A stretch of 64,000 nucleotides of DNA from Moringa oleifera (GCA_021397835.1 JAJFZO010000566.1:8490001-8554000), one strand, 5' to 3'; counted from the stretch's first letter, positions 50,236 through 63,875 are shown. Notes: generated by a model not told the origin, from the sequence alone. Numbers and translations are program-made.

Positions 50236-50399
50236 TATGATAGATTGATTAGCAAATACAAAATATTTCTACAAGTCAAGTATAACTAAATCTGTATAAA
50301 GTTTACTCAAATAATAAAAAAAATAAAAAAATATAAATATGATGTAGCCAAACAATAATAAACCAATAAAAATTAAAAACACATACGTACATAATTATA

Positions 50400-51060
50400 T
50401 TAGACATTTATGTATAAATTACATTTAACCAAAATTCTAATGAATTAATTGACATTTGTAATTAATATATATTTAACTAAATTAGCATACAATTAATTAA
50501 TTAGCTAAATAACAAATGATTAGTTAGTGTGTAATTAAATAAATAATATATAACTAATAAAAAATTAATTAAAATTTAAGTAAATAATTTATAAATAATT
50601 AGTTAATTAATACATAATCAATTAATTAACATCTAATTAATTATTTTACAAGCACTAATAAATTAATTAAAATTTGAATAAATGATTAATAGCTAATTAG
50701 TTAATTAATACATAATCAATTAATTAATATCTAATTAATTCCTTTACAAGCATTAGTAAATTAATTAAAATTTAAATTATATTTAATTATTTACATTACA
50801 AGCATCAAATTAATTATTTAAAATTTAAATTAATAATTAATAACTAATTAGTTAATTAATATATAGTCATTATTTAATTAACATCTAATTACAAGCATCT
50901 TAAATTATATTTAATTATTTACTTTACAAGCATCTAACTAGTTAATAAATTAATTAAAATTTAAATAATATTTAATTATTTACTATACAATCATCTAATT
51001 AATTAACTATTTATTTAAAATTTAACTAATATTAAATTAAGTTAATTATAAAATCAATAT
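50400..51060 (+). repeat. AT-rich tandem block in the transposon remnant
   Basis: Repeated TTAATTAATAC, AATTAATTAAAATTTAAAT and TTTACAAGCATCTAATTA motifs in units of roughly 110-130 bp, with almost no G or C. It lies upstream of the Ulp1 exons in their reading direction and is similar in style, though not identical, to the AT block of the CACTA element at 16975-17800. Confidence 0.7.
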
Positions 51061-51225
51061 AAATTTTACAAAATATACCAATTAATCTTACCTAATAAAA
51101 TTTATTTAAACATAAATTGATCAAAATATAAATTCATTTAACCAATATCTACTTAATTCATCAAAATATAAATTCATGTAACTAACATCTACTTAATTCA
51201 TCAATTAATATAAAAATCTACTACC

Positions 51226-51288
51226 AATATACTGAAAACTTCCTCTTGACTCGGATCACTGACTATTTCAAGTTACAATAACATGCAT
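51226..51288 (-). pseudogene. MULE transposase, N-terminal stub (copy B)
   Basis: The first ~20 codons of the transposase seen at 6122 in copy A, starting at 51288, with a stop where A has Trp in the WNGKW segment (TGG to TGA). Everything downstream was lost at the junction at about 51226. Confidence 0.75.
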
Positions 51289-52057
51289 TCTATTATGACC
51301 ATGAAAATATTTCAGAAAAGAAGCAACATTTTCAGAAAAAGGAACAAAGCTAAAGTTTAGTAAATAAATAACAATTTAGATAAATAAGCAATGATATTAT
51401 CTTATATATCGATTTTATTAAAAAAATATTAATTTGTGAATAAAGTCATGATGGTTCATAAGATGATACGAATTCGGTAGATAAGTCACGATTTAATCAA
51501 ACATAGCATGGTTCTTTATTCATGCTACGATATGTATGATACATCATGATTATTCTTTTAAAACAAATAAAATCTTCGTATTGTTAAGATACATTATCTT
51601 TCAAATACATATTTGTTAGTCTCTTGACCCACCCGAACACTTTTTGCTTTTCAAAAACAATGTGTTACTAAAAACACGAGCTTGATTATGTAGATTTTAG
51701 ATACAACGTCAAAAAAAATTAGCCAAAATCAGTTGGTGATTGCTTTTTATTCCTTTTCTAGCCTCTATTTAGCTAGATCTTAGACACAAATATGAAAAAA
51801 AAATTTGCAGAAAGAGCCTGAAGATAAAAAGAGAGAAAGCTTGATGACAAAGAGACCTCGAAAAGCAAGAATATTAATATTTTATGCATCAATTCTCTCA
51901 TTTTTTGAATTTATTTACTTTTTAAGGGTGGTATTATTATCTTTAGCATGGGTATTTTGGTCTTCACAATACATTTACGTGTGAAAAACATAAAAGTTAG
52001 TAAAGATGGTTTGTTTCATAAAAAAAGGGACACGAGGTGTCAATTTTGGCAATTTCC

Positions 52058-52552
52058 TCTATTTCTTAGTCTATAATTTATGAGTTAGACTAGGCCTGTA
52101 TGTCTTTGTTTGTGTGTGGTTTTTAAGTTGGTAGCTAGCTACTACCAAGAAGGACTGTTGTTTGATCATTTTCATGATTTCATGGGACCCATCTTTTTTT
52201 CAGGCTTTCAATTTGGACAGATCTAACAGACCTTCTTAACATGTGTTGTTTGATGACTCAGTGCGTGGATGTTACGAGTCCATTGGCATAGGCTTAAGCT
52301 TATTTCATAAGTGAGCAATCTTTGGCAGGCTTGGAGATTTAGTTAAGGGGAGTCGAGGCACTGCAAGCCCATGTTACACAAGTCATGCACACGTCTTAAG
52401 GCCATTTTTTTATTCATAAAAATATGAAGAGATCACATTAAGCTTGGTCTTGGAACGCCATGCTAACACCATGCTTAGCAAACTATGCAAGGACCAATCT
52501 TAAAACATCATGCCATAGGTGCAGTCATGCATACCAAAAAATAAAAAAGACA
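52058..52552. other. Spacer between MULE end and trnP relic (copy B)
   Basis: Matches 6867-7416 of copy A, with about 50 bp deleted near 52390. No gene recognised. Confidence 0.5.
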
Positions 52553-52626
52553 TCAAGCGATAAGAATCGAACCTATGGCCCTCTATACCCAAAATAAATG
52601 CGTTGATCAAACTGCACTACATCTTG
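52553..52626 (-). pseudogene. trnP: Mitochondrial tRNA-Pro(UGG) pseudogene (copy B)
   Basis: Partner of 7417-7490. Minus-strand pieces GATGTAGTGCAGTTTGATCA, TATTTTGGGTATAGAGGGCC (UGG anticodon kept) and ATAGGTTCGATTC follow mitochondrial trnP. It differs from copy A mostly by transitions. Its anticodon loop is closer to the usual gene than A's. Confidence 0.93.
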
Positions 52627-52811
52627 TCTCACCCCCAAAAGCATATAAATCCACTCAATCGATGAATAGTTAAACTAAACTTGCCCATCCTATTGGGCAT
52701 AGGGGGCGAGAACCAATCTGCCTCTTACACTCTATGGCTTTTTGCCTTCTTTTTTTCACTTGAATTTAAAAATCCTACTCATACTCGGAATGTGTCCTTG
52801 AGAACTTTTTC
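52627..52811. other. Spacer trnP-trnF (copy B)
   Basis: Counterpart of 7491-7675. Nothing recognised. Confidence 0.45.
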
Positions 52812-52875
52812 CCCCTTAGAACCACTCACATAAGGATTTTCAATCCTTGGCTCTAATCAACTTAGCTACATTAAC
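52812..52875 (-). pseudogene. trnF: Mitochondrial tRNA-Phe(GAA) pseudogene, deleted (copy B)
   Basis: Minus-strand GTTAATGTAGCTAAGTTGAT, then AGGATTGAAAATCCTT with the GAA anticodon intact, then AGTGGTTCTAAGG. About ten bases of the T loop and 3' acceptor region present in copy A are missing, so it cannot fold fully. Confidence 0.9.
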
Positions 52876-53228
52876 CACTTTCCTAAAGTCCGTTTTCTTT
52901 ATCGAATAACGCCCAACCTTAACACTTATTTAGTAAGGGAAAAACCCTTTACTAATCAATTTATTAGGCTCACTTTTACATCAAGCTTTCGAACAGCTCT
53001 TTTAATTGCTACTTAATCTCCCAACATACTTAAGAACCGAGATTCGTTCAGTCCCTGAACGACTATAAGGAGCTTGCTTATAGAAAGAAGATAGGTCGGT
53101 CAAATAAAAATAATGCACAATAGGCTCTCCGCTCTTAGTCACTAAGTAGTGTAATTTTTTCTTTCAGGGGACCCTACCAAGAGGTTCTTTCTCTCACGTA
53201 ATTTTGCCTATTCATTCCACTTTTGTGC
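52876..53228. other. Spacer trnF-trnS (copy B)
   Basis: Counterpart of 7750-8096. No gene recognised. Confidence 0.45.
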
Positions 53229-53315
53229 CAAAGGAAAAGGAATTCGAACCCATGATATGATCTTCTTATATATCGATTTAATAAAACCAATGCCTTAAGC
53301 CATTCAGCCATCTTT
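53229..53315 (-). pseudogene. trnS: Mitochondrial tRNA-Ser pseudogene (copy B)
   Basis: Partner of 8097-8182. The D-arm side TGGCTGAATGGCTTAAGGCA is closer to the usual gene than in A, and the T arm GGGTTCGAATTCC is kept. The anticodon loop now reads GGTTTTATTAAATCG, so GCU is lost through a substitution and an inserted base. Confidence 0.9.
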
Positions 53316-56300
53316 CAGGTTATTGATCAAAATTTGTTGTGTAGTTAGTTGCTTGAAGGTTATCTAATCTGATCAACTACATAAGCCGTAGTGCGTTAGC
53401 ACGTATAATTTTCCCTTATTTATGAGATAGACCCCATCTAAATTTACCCAACATCCAAGCCATCAAAATATGCCACTTCTTTCCTTGGGCGACACCTCCT
53501 TTCTATGATGAACTTTACTAGTCTTTGCCTTTAACTTGATCATTTTTGAAATATCTAGTTCAAAAGGACTAGGAGAGAAAACATGGCCAAGCTAAGCCTT
53601 TACCCACCTAAATTGAATTCATATCTCCTTCATCTACTTGAGATTTCCTAGATTGTGACTCTTTTATTACATCATGAAAAAGTCTATTCTTGTCATGATC
53701 AATCCACATCCTACCGTAGTGCTTAAAGAACCTTAGTAACTAAGGCTAGCTTACTAAGGCAAAGGAATTTCTTGTTCATTACATGAGCTAGTCAGCCTTT
53801 CCCTTGCTTTTATCTACCTATTTAATCTTTTAAATAGGCATTATTACTACAAAAAAATTGCTTTATATAGGAATTGCGACGTGGCTAGCTTTTCTTAACT
53901 CTAGGTAAGGAATAGTTATCTGATCTGGCTTAACTCATGAACTCTTAAACAGGAAGATTCCTAGCTACTTAGACTCGTAAGACAAGAGCTACTAACTAAA
54001 AGAAGAAGAGCTAATATTTGTCTAGTGCGTAGGAAAGAAAAGATAGAAGATGACATCAAAGTCTATAACAGAAATAGGGTAAGGAGTTAAATTAGTCCGT
54101 AAACATCAACTAGACTTTAGTGGTTAATAACTACTTACCTCTTTGAAACATTAAATTTGGCTTAGTACGAGTTTTACATTAGTAAATGAAGAATTGGGTG
54201 ATGTCAAATCCTATGTCCAAAAGCAAAGCACCATTATTTGATCTGGCTAAAGAAAGACTTCAAGATAAAAAGCTTAGATGTGAGGAAAGGCTGAAATGAA
54301 AAGAAGAGAGCTTAGTATGGAGACAACACCAAAGGGAGAAAAATTTTGCAAGTAAGGAAGCACGTTGACTCTGAAAGGAAGTTCACAAGAGGAAAGAAAG
54401 GAAAAAAAAAACTAATGACATTCATCCTAAGCTAATTGCTTCTTTCGAGATAGTAGTGAAAAAGGAAAATGCTTTGCCTTTTGAGGTAGTTTCAAGTCTT
54501 CGATGTCCCTTGAAGATTGATAAGAGTCAGAATAGGTATTAACAGGGTTGTAGAATGGGATTGATGATGAGCGGGCCAACACCCCCAAATCTTTTGGTTT
54601 GGGAGCCAAGTTCAACCTTTTTTTATTCTTTGCATGAGATTTCGTTACACCATACACAAGAAGCCAAAAACCAAGCATAAATCTCGATGATTTTTAATTT
54701 TGGTATTTCAACATGTGATTTACTGCTGCAAGCTCCTTCTTGTATAGTAACACTTGAGGGAGGTGGTTTAACTACTTTTCATTGTGTTTATGAATGGAAC
54801 ATCAAATTAAAAATTTCTTTATCTTTTATTACCATGCCATCGATGAAAATTCATAGCTTAGGAAAAGCCCTGAAATCTCACCTTTTAGCATTGCGATAAA
54901 GTATTGACAGAGCAAAGCGATAGGACCCACTTTAAGAGATAGTGCAAGGGAAAGACTCAAACATTGAGAAGTGGGCAATGAGGTTATATCGCTTTAAAAG
55001 AGGTATTGGTAGCGAACCATAAGCCCTAGCTTTAAGTCGAAGAAACAAGCAATCATACGCTTAGAATAGAAAGATATTTCACTTTAAAATCGTTACTGAA
55101 AGCATTATAAGCACACTTTCTATCTAGGCAAACGAAACATGAAAAAACACGTTTTTCTTGGCTAGCCTTGCAAGAACGAATGTGCGGGATAATTGAATTA
55201 AGTATCAAGGCTACAAGATAAAAGGAAGGTTTCTACATGTAAGAAAGCTTTTTCACCATCTATTGGGTATTTGTCTCTATCTCGTTATCTCAACTTATAC
55301 TTATGATAGGCGGGCTCAATGCCAGATATTTATCTTAAAAATCATTCTATTTTAATTTTTGGTATTCAGCTATCTTCCTTGGTTTCACCCTTCCATTCAT
55401 GAAGCATATCACTAGGAAGGGTGTTTCTCAAGCCTAAAGCAAGAGTTTTTGACCCTTTCACATCGATTGACAAACAAAACTCCCAGTAAAAAGCCACTTT
55501 CTTTTTTTTCAAAATCAACATATTAAAAAATCTTTGATCTCACCTTTGAATAAGTCCAACAAAGCACCTTTTCCTACTAAATTCTATCTATCTTTGCTCG
55601 CTTGTTCCATTTACCGAGCTCTAAGCTCCTCTGGCAAATCATGATATGTGCATACTAGTTACTCTACTTTAGTAGTGTGTTAACTAGCAGCCCACTACTG
55701 ATTTAGGATTTAGTATTGACACCTGTCTTTCTAACTATAAGCCTTTTGAAAAAATATATATATTAGGGTATATTCCTTTTTTTTTTTACAACTTTATCAA
55801 AGACTCTGTGACTTAGGAAGTCCTAAGACCAGGGGCAAGCTACAACATGTCGATCGTAAAAAAGGTCATTTTCTTGCTTGCAGAAACCTTTTTTTGACAA
55901 TTTACTTCATGAATGTTAGGGATGAATAAAAAAACTGGATGTATTATTTTAGCATATCATAAGTGAGCCTGCTTATTGCTAGCCCTATAATCGTTCATTA
56001 ACTTCGAGGTGAGTTTGAAAGCTTGACAATTGAATTCGGAGAGCCCTTCTTGGACTTAGCTCTTTCATAAAAGTAGAGTAGACAATATGTCTAGTAGTCT
56101 ATTAGGAGCAAAGAGGAGCTTGCCAAGCGAAAGAGATGGGTTCAACTATTTCACCAATCCGTAGCAATGTCCCCATGCTATGTTTTTGTCTCAAAGTAAG
56201 TCTGCTATCTTCGCCTTATTGTCTGCCTTTACTTAGTCTCTCTTTTCTTGACAAGAGAAAAAAAATCTTTCCCTTAAGCTTTCATTGAAATATCATAAAG

Positions 56301-59300
56301 AATTAATCCATCGATGGACTTTCATGTGAAGGCTATTTTCTTAGTGTTTACTGGCATGTTTATGACCCAGTTGCAAAACTACTACCATATGAATGTCCTC
56401 CTAATTGCTTTAAGACTGGGCTAGCAAATCAAACAACTTTATGTTAACAACACCTTTCACTTATAACATTTATGAAAATTAATGAGCTGCCCTATAGCAA
56501 ATGAGAATAACAAGACTCTATGGCTTAACAAGTTCCTTCCCCACCAAAACCCTTACTCGGGCCTTGACAGGGCAAGAGTAGTTATGTTAACATGAGTCTT
56601 TCCTTTGCGAAAAGGTTGCATTGCTTTTGCGTGATGATTAAGGACTGTAGATGACAGAATTAGCTTATGTTAAGAAGGATTTATATGAGGTGGCGAGATG
56701 TTGAATCGTTAATAGCATTCTTTTTGTGCGCATTGCATGGGACTTTGATCTAAGTTGAGCTAGCCTTAGTATGGATGGTCCTAAGTGTAAGGACCTTAAC
56801 CATACGATTTTGATCTATGGTAGGGCTATTCCTAGTCATATGTTAATTTCATTTTTCGAAATGCTTCACCCAAGCCTTCAAATGCAGATTCTTCTAAAGA
56901 TAGACTAACTAATAGGTGTGTTTGAATTGGAGGTCTTCGGCTTGGGCCTCCTTGTTTCCTTCTAACTTCTACTTGTTGGTGGTGGGCGTGCATGAGAATC
57001 CCTCTCATTCTACTATTATGAGTGCTAACTATCTTCCAAATCTTGTTACCTTTCTACTATCACATATGGTGCTGGTAGGCCATCATATGTGTATGGTTAT
57101 GGTATGGCTCTAATCTTGGAACTTATGCCGAATTAGTAAGTCTAAAGTTTCCCTCAGCTCTAATTTAAGTGTAATGCGCTGTATAGACATTCCTTCTAAT
57201 GTCGTAGTGGATAGGCAATTGTTCACTTTGAAATAGTCTTGATGCAGTTCATGGCCTAGGTAACATGGATTTGAATATAGTTGTTATAGGTATGTCCAAT
57301 ACCCAAGCTCTCTTTTTCCAGTTTCCAAGAGGTGTCAAAACAGAAAGAAAAACAACGATCATCCCTTAAGAAATGCCTAAAGGGCATAAAACCAAAACAA
57401 GAGATAGAGTTAGGCTTAAAGATGGCATGATTTTCACTTTCTCGCTTTAATCAGGTGGCAACTGTCGAGGTACTGGTAATAATGCCTCTTTTTTATTCTT
57501 TAACTGTTGTCGGTCCTCGTGATTTCAAATAGTAATTCCTTGGTTACCCTCAAGCCTCGATGTTGCATTTTCTGTTATTGCTTCCTTTTAAAGTGTAGGT
57601 TGATCCTATCTCCTCCTTCCTTTTTTCTTTGGTTCCCATGCGTGGAGGAGGTTTAGCATTGGCTTTGTTGTCAAGGCAGAAAGAGTGTGCTTTTGCACTC
57701 CTTCTATGGCCCATTACGCTTTTCCTAACTCGGCTTACTTGTTTTAACTCTATTGACATCTATTTTGGTGTCAAGACCAGTAGCAGCAATAAGTCATTTA
57801 AGATTTGTTCCAAAAGAGATATCTGTCAAAGGGTTTCAATTCTTTTTAAGAGGGACCTATGTCAACTTCAGTCAACAGAGTTACCTTCCACTCAGCCATG
57901 TGAAAGAGAACTTCATATAACCCTAATTCTTTGATTAGTGTGACTTACAAGGGTTCTTCATGGAAAGCTTTGCAGTTAATGATCGAAAAAGTAACCAAAT
58001 CTCATCACGCTTTTTAGTTCATCTTAGTAGTACAAGGAAAAAGCCTATGTAGTGGGTTCGACTATTACGAAAAGTGCACATTAATTATCAACTAGCTAAT
58101 TTTCATTTAAGTGACTTAATCTACTATGATATTTTTTTGACGATCTTGATTGAATGAATTAACTATTTCATGTTATAGAAATGTAATCGACTATATGACA
58201 TCTCTTTTTTAAGTGCGAGAGATTGTAAGGGTCATATTTGTCTTGTTTGAAAGATGGGAACGAAAGAACAACTCTCACAATACATTTCTAAAGCCTAGAA
58301 CAGAAGGAGAAAGCGCTAACAAGCTATTCAGTTGATCTCAAAGAGCTAACCTCAATGAAAAGTGGCAATGTAAGCATTTAAAGCAACAACAGCTGAACTA
58401 ATGTATCAAGTTTCTGATACAACATTTCTAGTTTATCCTGAAGCAACATTTCTCAAATTAGCATTCCCACAAACAGAGGATGAAACCCTTAGTTATTCAT
58501 TCTAATGAGGGTTTATGAATCACTAAATCAAGCCTTTTTAGCCACATCTAAATTGGTATCCTTATCCATATCTTTATTTGTAGGGGCATCAAAATCTAAA
58601 TCTATAAAAAGAATTAGGGAATCCCCATTCGTACCTGTATTGGCTAAATCTAGCATAGTGGGTCTTGTTTTGATATGAGAATAAATCTCTTTAAAAGGCA
58701 TCTCGATGGAAGAAGATTGAGAACCATAAAGCGAGCATAAAAATGTTAGTACAAACAACTCATAGACACGCATGATAAGGTGTGTGGGGCCAATTAAGCC
58801 ACCACTTTTACTATATATAGGTCCAGATGATATAAGAGCCTATTAACTTTGCAAGGGACAAAATAAGTAAGGTAGAAATTAAGTTAAGCATAAAATTTTT
58901 AAGAATTAGAGGATCGAACTTCTTAATACTTGCTAGGAACCAATGCAATTAGGATAAAAGCTTGCCATGACTTCCAAGCAAGCTGTGTCAGGTAATAGTT
59001 CTTGATGTGCTAACCTAGTAACACACCACTACTCTAAACTTAATCTATTTGAATAGCTTGAAATGCTCTTATCTAAGCTAGCCATTACATTTAGAGGTTG
59101 ATCGATAAGAGATGTTACTTCCTTTTAATCAATACTGAGAATGCCACGCCACCCACAAGAACTTTATTTCACTATACTATTTTTTTATTGTATTTTCTTT
59201 GCTTGCATAACTATTAAGCTGAAGCTTGGCTAGTTGATCCTTTATTTATAACTCCAAGCGAAGAAGTCTATGTATTCCATAAGGAAATAGATTGAATTAG

Positions 59301-60385
59301 AGTTTTCAACCTTAACTTATGTCAGTGAAGCATTTGATGAACATGGGCTTACGGATTGTCCTCAACACCTAAATTTTTCTATTAACTTCATCCTTAGTGG
59401 GTAGGAGAAAGAAGATAGCATACAAATATCAAGTGAAGCAAGGTGAAGCACTCTTCGAACCAAAATAAGTATATAAAACGATTTAAACTAGTAACAATAA
59501 CCAACTGATTATGAGGGTTGGCCAAGCAAATGGCATAAAAGATCGTTAACTCTTATTGTTATTACAAGCCTAAAGGCAAATGGTGGAACATTAATCCAAA
59601 GAACAAGTACTGTACAAAGCCCTTCCTCCATGAAAGAAAGGATCAGATAGAATGTAGAAAAGCTAAGATAAAGCCGCTTCCTTAATCACTCAGGTACGAC
59701 TTTGTTAAGTAAATTAACTCTATCTTTACTATTAGCCATGGCAGGCATAATTTGCTTAAGCTCTTTAAAGCCTTTCATGCCTCGCTTCACTAGTGCTTTT
59801 TGCTAGATCTTTTTTGAAGCAACAAGAATTCTTTTCTTATGAAAAGGTCTTATTTTCTTGTATGGGCTTTCCCCAAGGTGTATGTAATAAGTCTTTCCTA
59901 GCGAAGTCTTAAGATCTCATGGCTTAGTAATCTATAGACGCTTCAAATGAAGCCAAATCTGCTAAACAGGACAATCCACTAATCTAGATAAGTGAGTTGG
60001 TATATAACCAAAGGAAGAACAAAGGGAAAACTCGACCAAAAGATGGGCTAACCTAAGCACCCATGAAGAGAGATTTTGAACATTGAAAAAAGTATGTAAA
60101 AGGCCTACAACGAACCTATTGTTGTTTTTTTCTTATGCATTCAACCATCCTATGGTCAAGCTTTGGACGAAGCTGAGCTTGGTCCCTTGGTAACCTTTTC
60201 TCTTTTGTTAAGGAGACTTGTCAACGATGGTGGTTAGCGAAGCAGATCTTTCCCCTTTATCTTGAATAACTAGTGTCATTAGCCTCCTGGTCCATATTGG
60301 ATTTGGGGGAGTGATGTCATGACTTTCAAAAAATTACTAGTTTTCGTGAGACATGACTTTAAGAAAAAGATAAATGCAACTTTTA
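53316..60385. other. Long decayed mitochondrial-type spacer (copy B)
   Basis: Matches 8183-15180 with the indels listed for copy A. The open frames 54427-54678 (-), 54687-54899 (+), 56916-57113 (+), 57550-57759 (-), 57629-57934 (+) and 58528-58773 (-) match no family I recognise. Several are closed in copy A, so they are probably accidental. Confidence 0.5.
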
Positions 60386-60388
60386 GGG
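60386..60388 (+). repeat. Target-site duplication, left (GGG), copy B
   Basis: GGG directly before CACTACAAAAAAATTT; repeated at 63873-63875 after the right end. Confidence 0.88.
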
Positions 60389-60659
60389 CACTACAAAAAA
60401 ATTTAAAAATAGTGACATAATATAGTGATTGATTTTATCAATCGCTAAATAATGATAGAATAATGACAGATTTACTACAGAATAAAAATTTTACCACAGG
60501 GATGAAATAATGACAGATTAGCAACACATATTAGTGACAAACGCTATCTTCATCTTTAAATTTATTTTTAATTCATTTATTTTAATTTTTAATCAACATA
60601 AAAACAAATCAACGATCAAATTTTAATTAATAGCTAATCAAAGATCTAGAGACTATAAT

Positions 60660-61880
60660 GCTTCGGTCATTATGTAGGCAATGCAGCCTAGTGACCACTC
60701 TATGGGCAGTCACGAAGGCTGCAAGCTTGCTGCCTTCGAAGCAAGCCATGGCCACAAACTTAATTATTGTCTTTGAAGCTAGCAAGCTGGCCGCCTTCAA
60801 AGGCTACCTTCGTAGGTAGCCATGCATGGCAGCTGCAGAAGCAAGTTGGTCGTCATCATGTCACCTTGGAAGGCAGCAATGCATGGCCATCGTTAAAGGA
60901 AGCTGGCCGCCAACTTGCTGCCTTCGAAGGCACCATGCATGGCCGTTGGTCGGGGAAGCAAGCTGGTGGCACAAGCAAGCTGGCGGTTAACTTGCTGCCT
61001 TCGAAGGCAGCCATGCAACAATCTAGTCGCCATGTATAGCCGCAAGCTTATTGCCTTAATTCGAAGGTTACCATGCATAGGCGCTCCATGGCCATAACCT
61101 TGAAGGTGACTACGATGGCCATGAAAAAGGCAGCCATGGCCTTCAAAGTGGCAGCGATGGTCGTGAAGGTTGCTGTGGCCTTCAAAGGCGACTACCATGG
61201 TCACAAAAGAGGCAGCCACGGTCGCCCATGAAGGCAGCCACTGGCACGCATGAAGTAGCCACGGGCACCCACGAAGGCAGCCATGGGCACCTACGAATGC
61301 AGCGACGGGCACCCATGAAGGCAGCCATCGTTCTTACGAAGGTAGACAAAGGCATCCACGAAGGTAGCCACGGCCTTTAAAGATGGCAGCCATGGCCTTC
61401 GAAGGTGGCAGCCATGGCCTTAAAGGTGACAGTCATGGCCTTCGATGGCAGCAACCATGGCCTTTAGGGGCAGCAACGATGGCCAACGTGACAGGGAAGC
61501 AGCCATGACTGCCTTGAAAGCCTCCATGCATGGCCATGAAGGCAGCCATGGCTGCCCAAAAGGCCTCCATGCATGGCCATGAATGCAGCCATTGTCGTAG
61601 CCAAAGCGTCCATGCATGGCCACAAAGGCAGCCATGCCTATCACCAGAGCGTTCATGCATGGCTGCAATGGCAGCCATGGCCTTCGAAGGTGGCAACAAT
61701 GGCTATCGCGAAAGTGTCCATGAGTGGCCGTGAAGGCAACTGGGATTCCAATTTGGTAGCCATGGCCTTCTAAGGTAGTAGCCACAGCCACTGCGAAAGC
61801 GCTCATGCATAGCCTCGAAGGTGGTAACCATGGTCATGAAGGCATTGCTACCTTCAGTTGATTTTACTGTCATTATGAAG
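60660..61880 (+). repeat. GC-rich GCAGCCATGG minisatellite (copy B)
   Basis: About 1.2 kb of degenerate AAGGCAGCCATGGCC-type units, including a local subfamily GGCACCCATGAAGGCAGCCA at 61220-61330 not obvious in copy A, so the array has expanded or contracted since the duplication. The open frames of 60-139 codons on both strands within it are composition artefacts. Confidence 0.88.
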
Positions 61881-62279
61881 GCGACGATGGACTGCAGTTC
61901 CATTGCTAGATTTCACTTCTAGCGACCACCGCTTACTTTCGTTACTAAGTGCTTATAAATTAAAAGTCTTTTTTTTCCTTTCGAGCGAGTGTCGTTTCCT
62001 TTTGCCCCATTTCTATTATTGTCTCCACTTCTGTCTTCTTAAACTGTTTTCTTTTTGCCCACTCCATTTCCTCTCTAACTTTATTTTTGTCTCTGCATCT
62101 ATAAATACACACGATTCTTAAATTTTTCATTTCACCAGAGAGCGACACTGTTTTTCCCCTATTTATCTTGCTACTTCAAGGCCAAATCTTTACCGATCCC
62201 TCCCTGTTCGACGTCTTGGTGTGTACCATTTTTTTCCACTGTGAACAGGCATATTCTCTTTCCTATTTACTTGATAATT

Positions 62280-63000
62280 CGTGAAGTTAATTGTTGAAAT
62301 TATTGATAATGATATTAATGATTAGAAAATCTTGTATAAGAATATTATGATTAGATTTAGTAATTATAAAAATATTTTAGATTTTAAATAAATTTTTTTG
62401 TTATTTATTTTACGTTTTTAATAAATTTAATTTATGGTATATTATTAGGTAATTGTTGAATTTGGTTGTAATTTAAGATAAATATTTTAATTAGATTTTT
62501 ATGAAATTTAAATTACTTAGATATGCATTAAATTTTATAATTGTTAATTTTATTTGTTAATAAATTTAGTTTATAATATATTATTTAGTAAATAATCTAA
62601 TTAGTTTGTGATGTAAGATAAATAAATTAATTAGAGTTTTGTGAAATTTAAATTAGTTAGGTATTAATTAAATTCTATAATTGTTAATTTCATAGGTTAA
62701 TTAAAAATTTTGTTTATATTAAATTATATAAATAACAGTTTAATAGAATATAATTTGAGATAAATAATTTAATTAATTTTTTATAAAATTTAAATTAGTT
62801 AAATGTTAATTAAATTTTGCAATTGTTAATTTTATTTGTTAATAAAATTAGTTAATTTGTTATTGATAACATAGATAATGCTTTAATTACATTGTAATTT
62901 CATGACAAAAATAATTTAATTAATTAGTTGTTAATTTTATTTTTTCAAATAAATTTAGTTTATGTTAATTACATATTTACATATGAATGATTATTACTAA
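62280..63000 (+). repeat. AT-rich tandem repeat block (copy B)
   Basis: Counterpart of 16975-17800, with the same AATTAGATTTTTATGAAATT-type cores. One unit near 62930 is shortened. Confidence 0.7.
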
Positions 63001-63264
63001 TACTGAAGAAATTCAATTATATGTTAATCAATTAAATTAATCTATTATATGATAATCATAAAGTGTTACTGTTAGCAAAGTTAGACTTCACACATATTTT
63101 TTATATACACCAATTGAAAATTATTAGTGAACATTTTTTATCGGTCACGTGTTTGCACATACATCAAAGTAAATTGTTTAATAATAATTTTTGAATTATC
63201 GAGATCGAACAGTTTAGAAATGTAACATTTATGTGCAACACATTTATAAATTTTTGTTCATTTT

Positions 63265-63447
63265 ATGGAGGAGCGTATAAAGGAAGAGCGTAGGACTTTA
63301 GATGAGAGATTGTAGGAAGAATGTAAGACAAGGGAGCATAATCGCATACACTTGGAGACTGAATTGCAAAAACACTTACAGAGAAAGGTTAATGTGAATA
63401 AGCACATCCGTAGGATGGAGGCTCCCCTTTTGGAAAGCATGCCCTAG
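63265..63447 (+). pseudogene. Coiled-coil exon relic of a CACTA-encoded protein (copy B)
   Basis: Starts MEERIKEERRTLDERL and hits an in-frame TAG. It continues EECKTREHNRIHLETELQKH and an IRRMEAPLLESMP end. It aligns with 17988-18185 of copy A, which is still open, so the stop arose after duplication or was repaired by chance in A. Confidence 0.6.
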
Positions 63448-63872
63448 CATCGCCTAATAATTAGATGAAATTTCTTATATGAATATTGTATTTCACGAGA
63501 ACATAATATATAATCTTGTATTTATTATGTTTTATGAATTTTAATTTATTTTATTTTTGTTTAGTTATATTTAAAATTATTTTCTTACAAAAAATTAATT
63601 ATATTAATGACAGATCTGTTAGTTACTAATTAATTTGTAGTGAAGCTTCTGGGCGTAGTAATAGATTCTTAGGAGTCGTTACAATAGTAACAGATATTAG
63701 TTTGTCACTAAAATATCAATAGAATAGAATCTGTCCTTAAACTAGCGATAGATAAGAATTTATCGTTAAACTAGTGACGAATATTATTCTGTCGCTATCT
63801 TTAGTGATAGACGTAAATCGATCACTAATTTAGTGACGGATTCACCAGTCGCTGAATTTGGTTTTTTTAGTG

Positions 63873-63875
63873 GGG
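63873..63875 (+). repeat. Target-site duplication, right (GGG), copy B
   Basis: Right partner of 60386-60388, followed by AAGTAAGGG exactly as in copy A. Confidence 0.88.

Larger units (their letters stand above)
48688..52057 (-). mobile_element. Composite transposon remnant: CACTA/Ulp1 part joined to MULE 5' end (copy B)
   Basis: The left end is the decayed CACTA terminus (TACTACTACAAATAAGAG, first base changed) at the same site as in copy A. It is followed by a palindromic subterminal array, a Ulp1-like protease gene relic on the minus strand, and an AT-rich tandem block. At about 51226 it joins MULE sequence homologous to 6061 onward of copy A, with AATATACT shared at the join. The MULE terminus CCTCGTGTCCC..., ending near GGCAATTTCC at 52057, keeps about 20 bp of terminal sequence that copy A has lost. 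The transposase core seen in A is gone. Confidence 0.75.
60389..63872 (+). mobile_element. Non-autonomous CACTA transposon, copy B
   Basis: Same element as 15184-18542. Here both termini keep the canonical CACTA: left CACTACAAAAAAATTT, right (reverse complement) CACTAAAAAAACCAAATTC. Subterminal GTGACAGA / GTCGCTA motifs lie at 60410-60560 and 63600-63870. One ~50-bp subterminal stretch near 63640 is absent from A, while ~70 bp near 62930 is missing here. Interior order is as in A: GC-rich minisatellite, AT-rich repeats, coiled-coil relic. Length about 3.48 kb. Confidence 0.93.

Noticed and set aside
48688..51225. A separate transposon inserted only in copy B after duplication
   Set aside because: Its left terminus and first repeats are present at the identical site in copy A (3927-3981), so it predates the duplication and was later lost from A.
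60767..61806. Open frames up to 139 codons
   Set aside because: Same minisatellite in copy B; composition artefact, not conserved as a frame with copy A.
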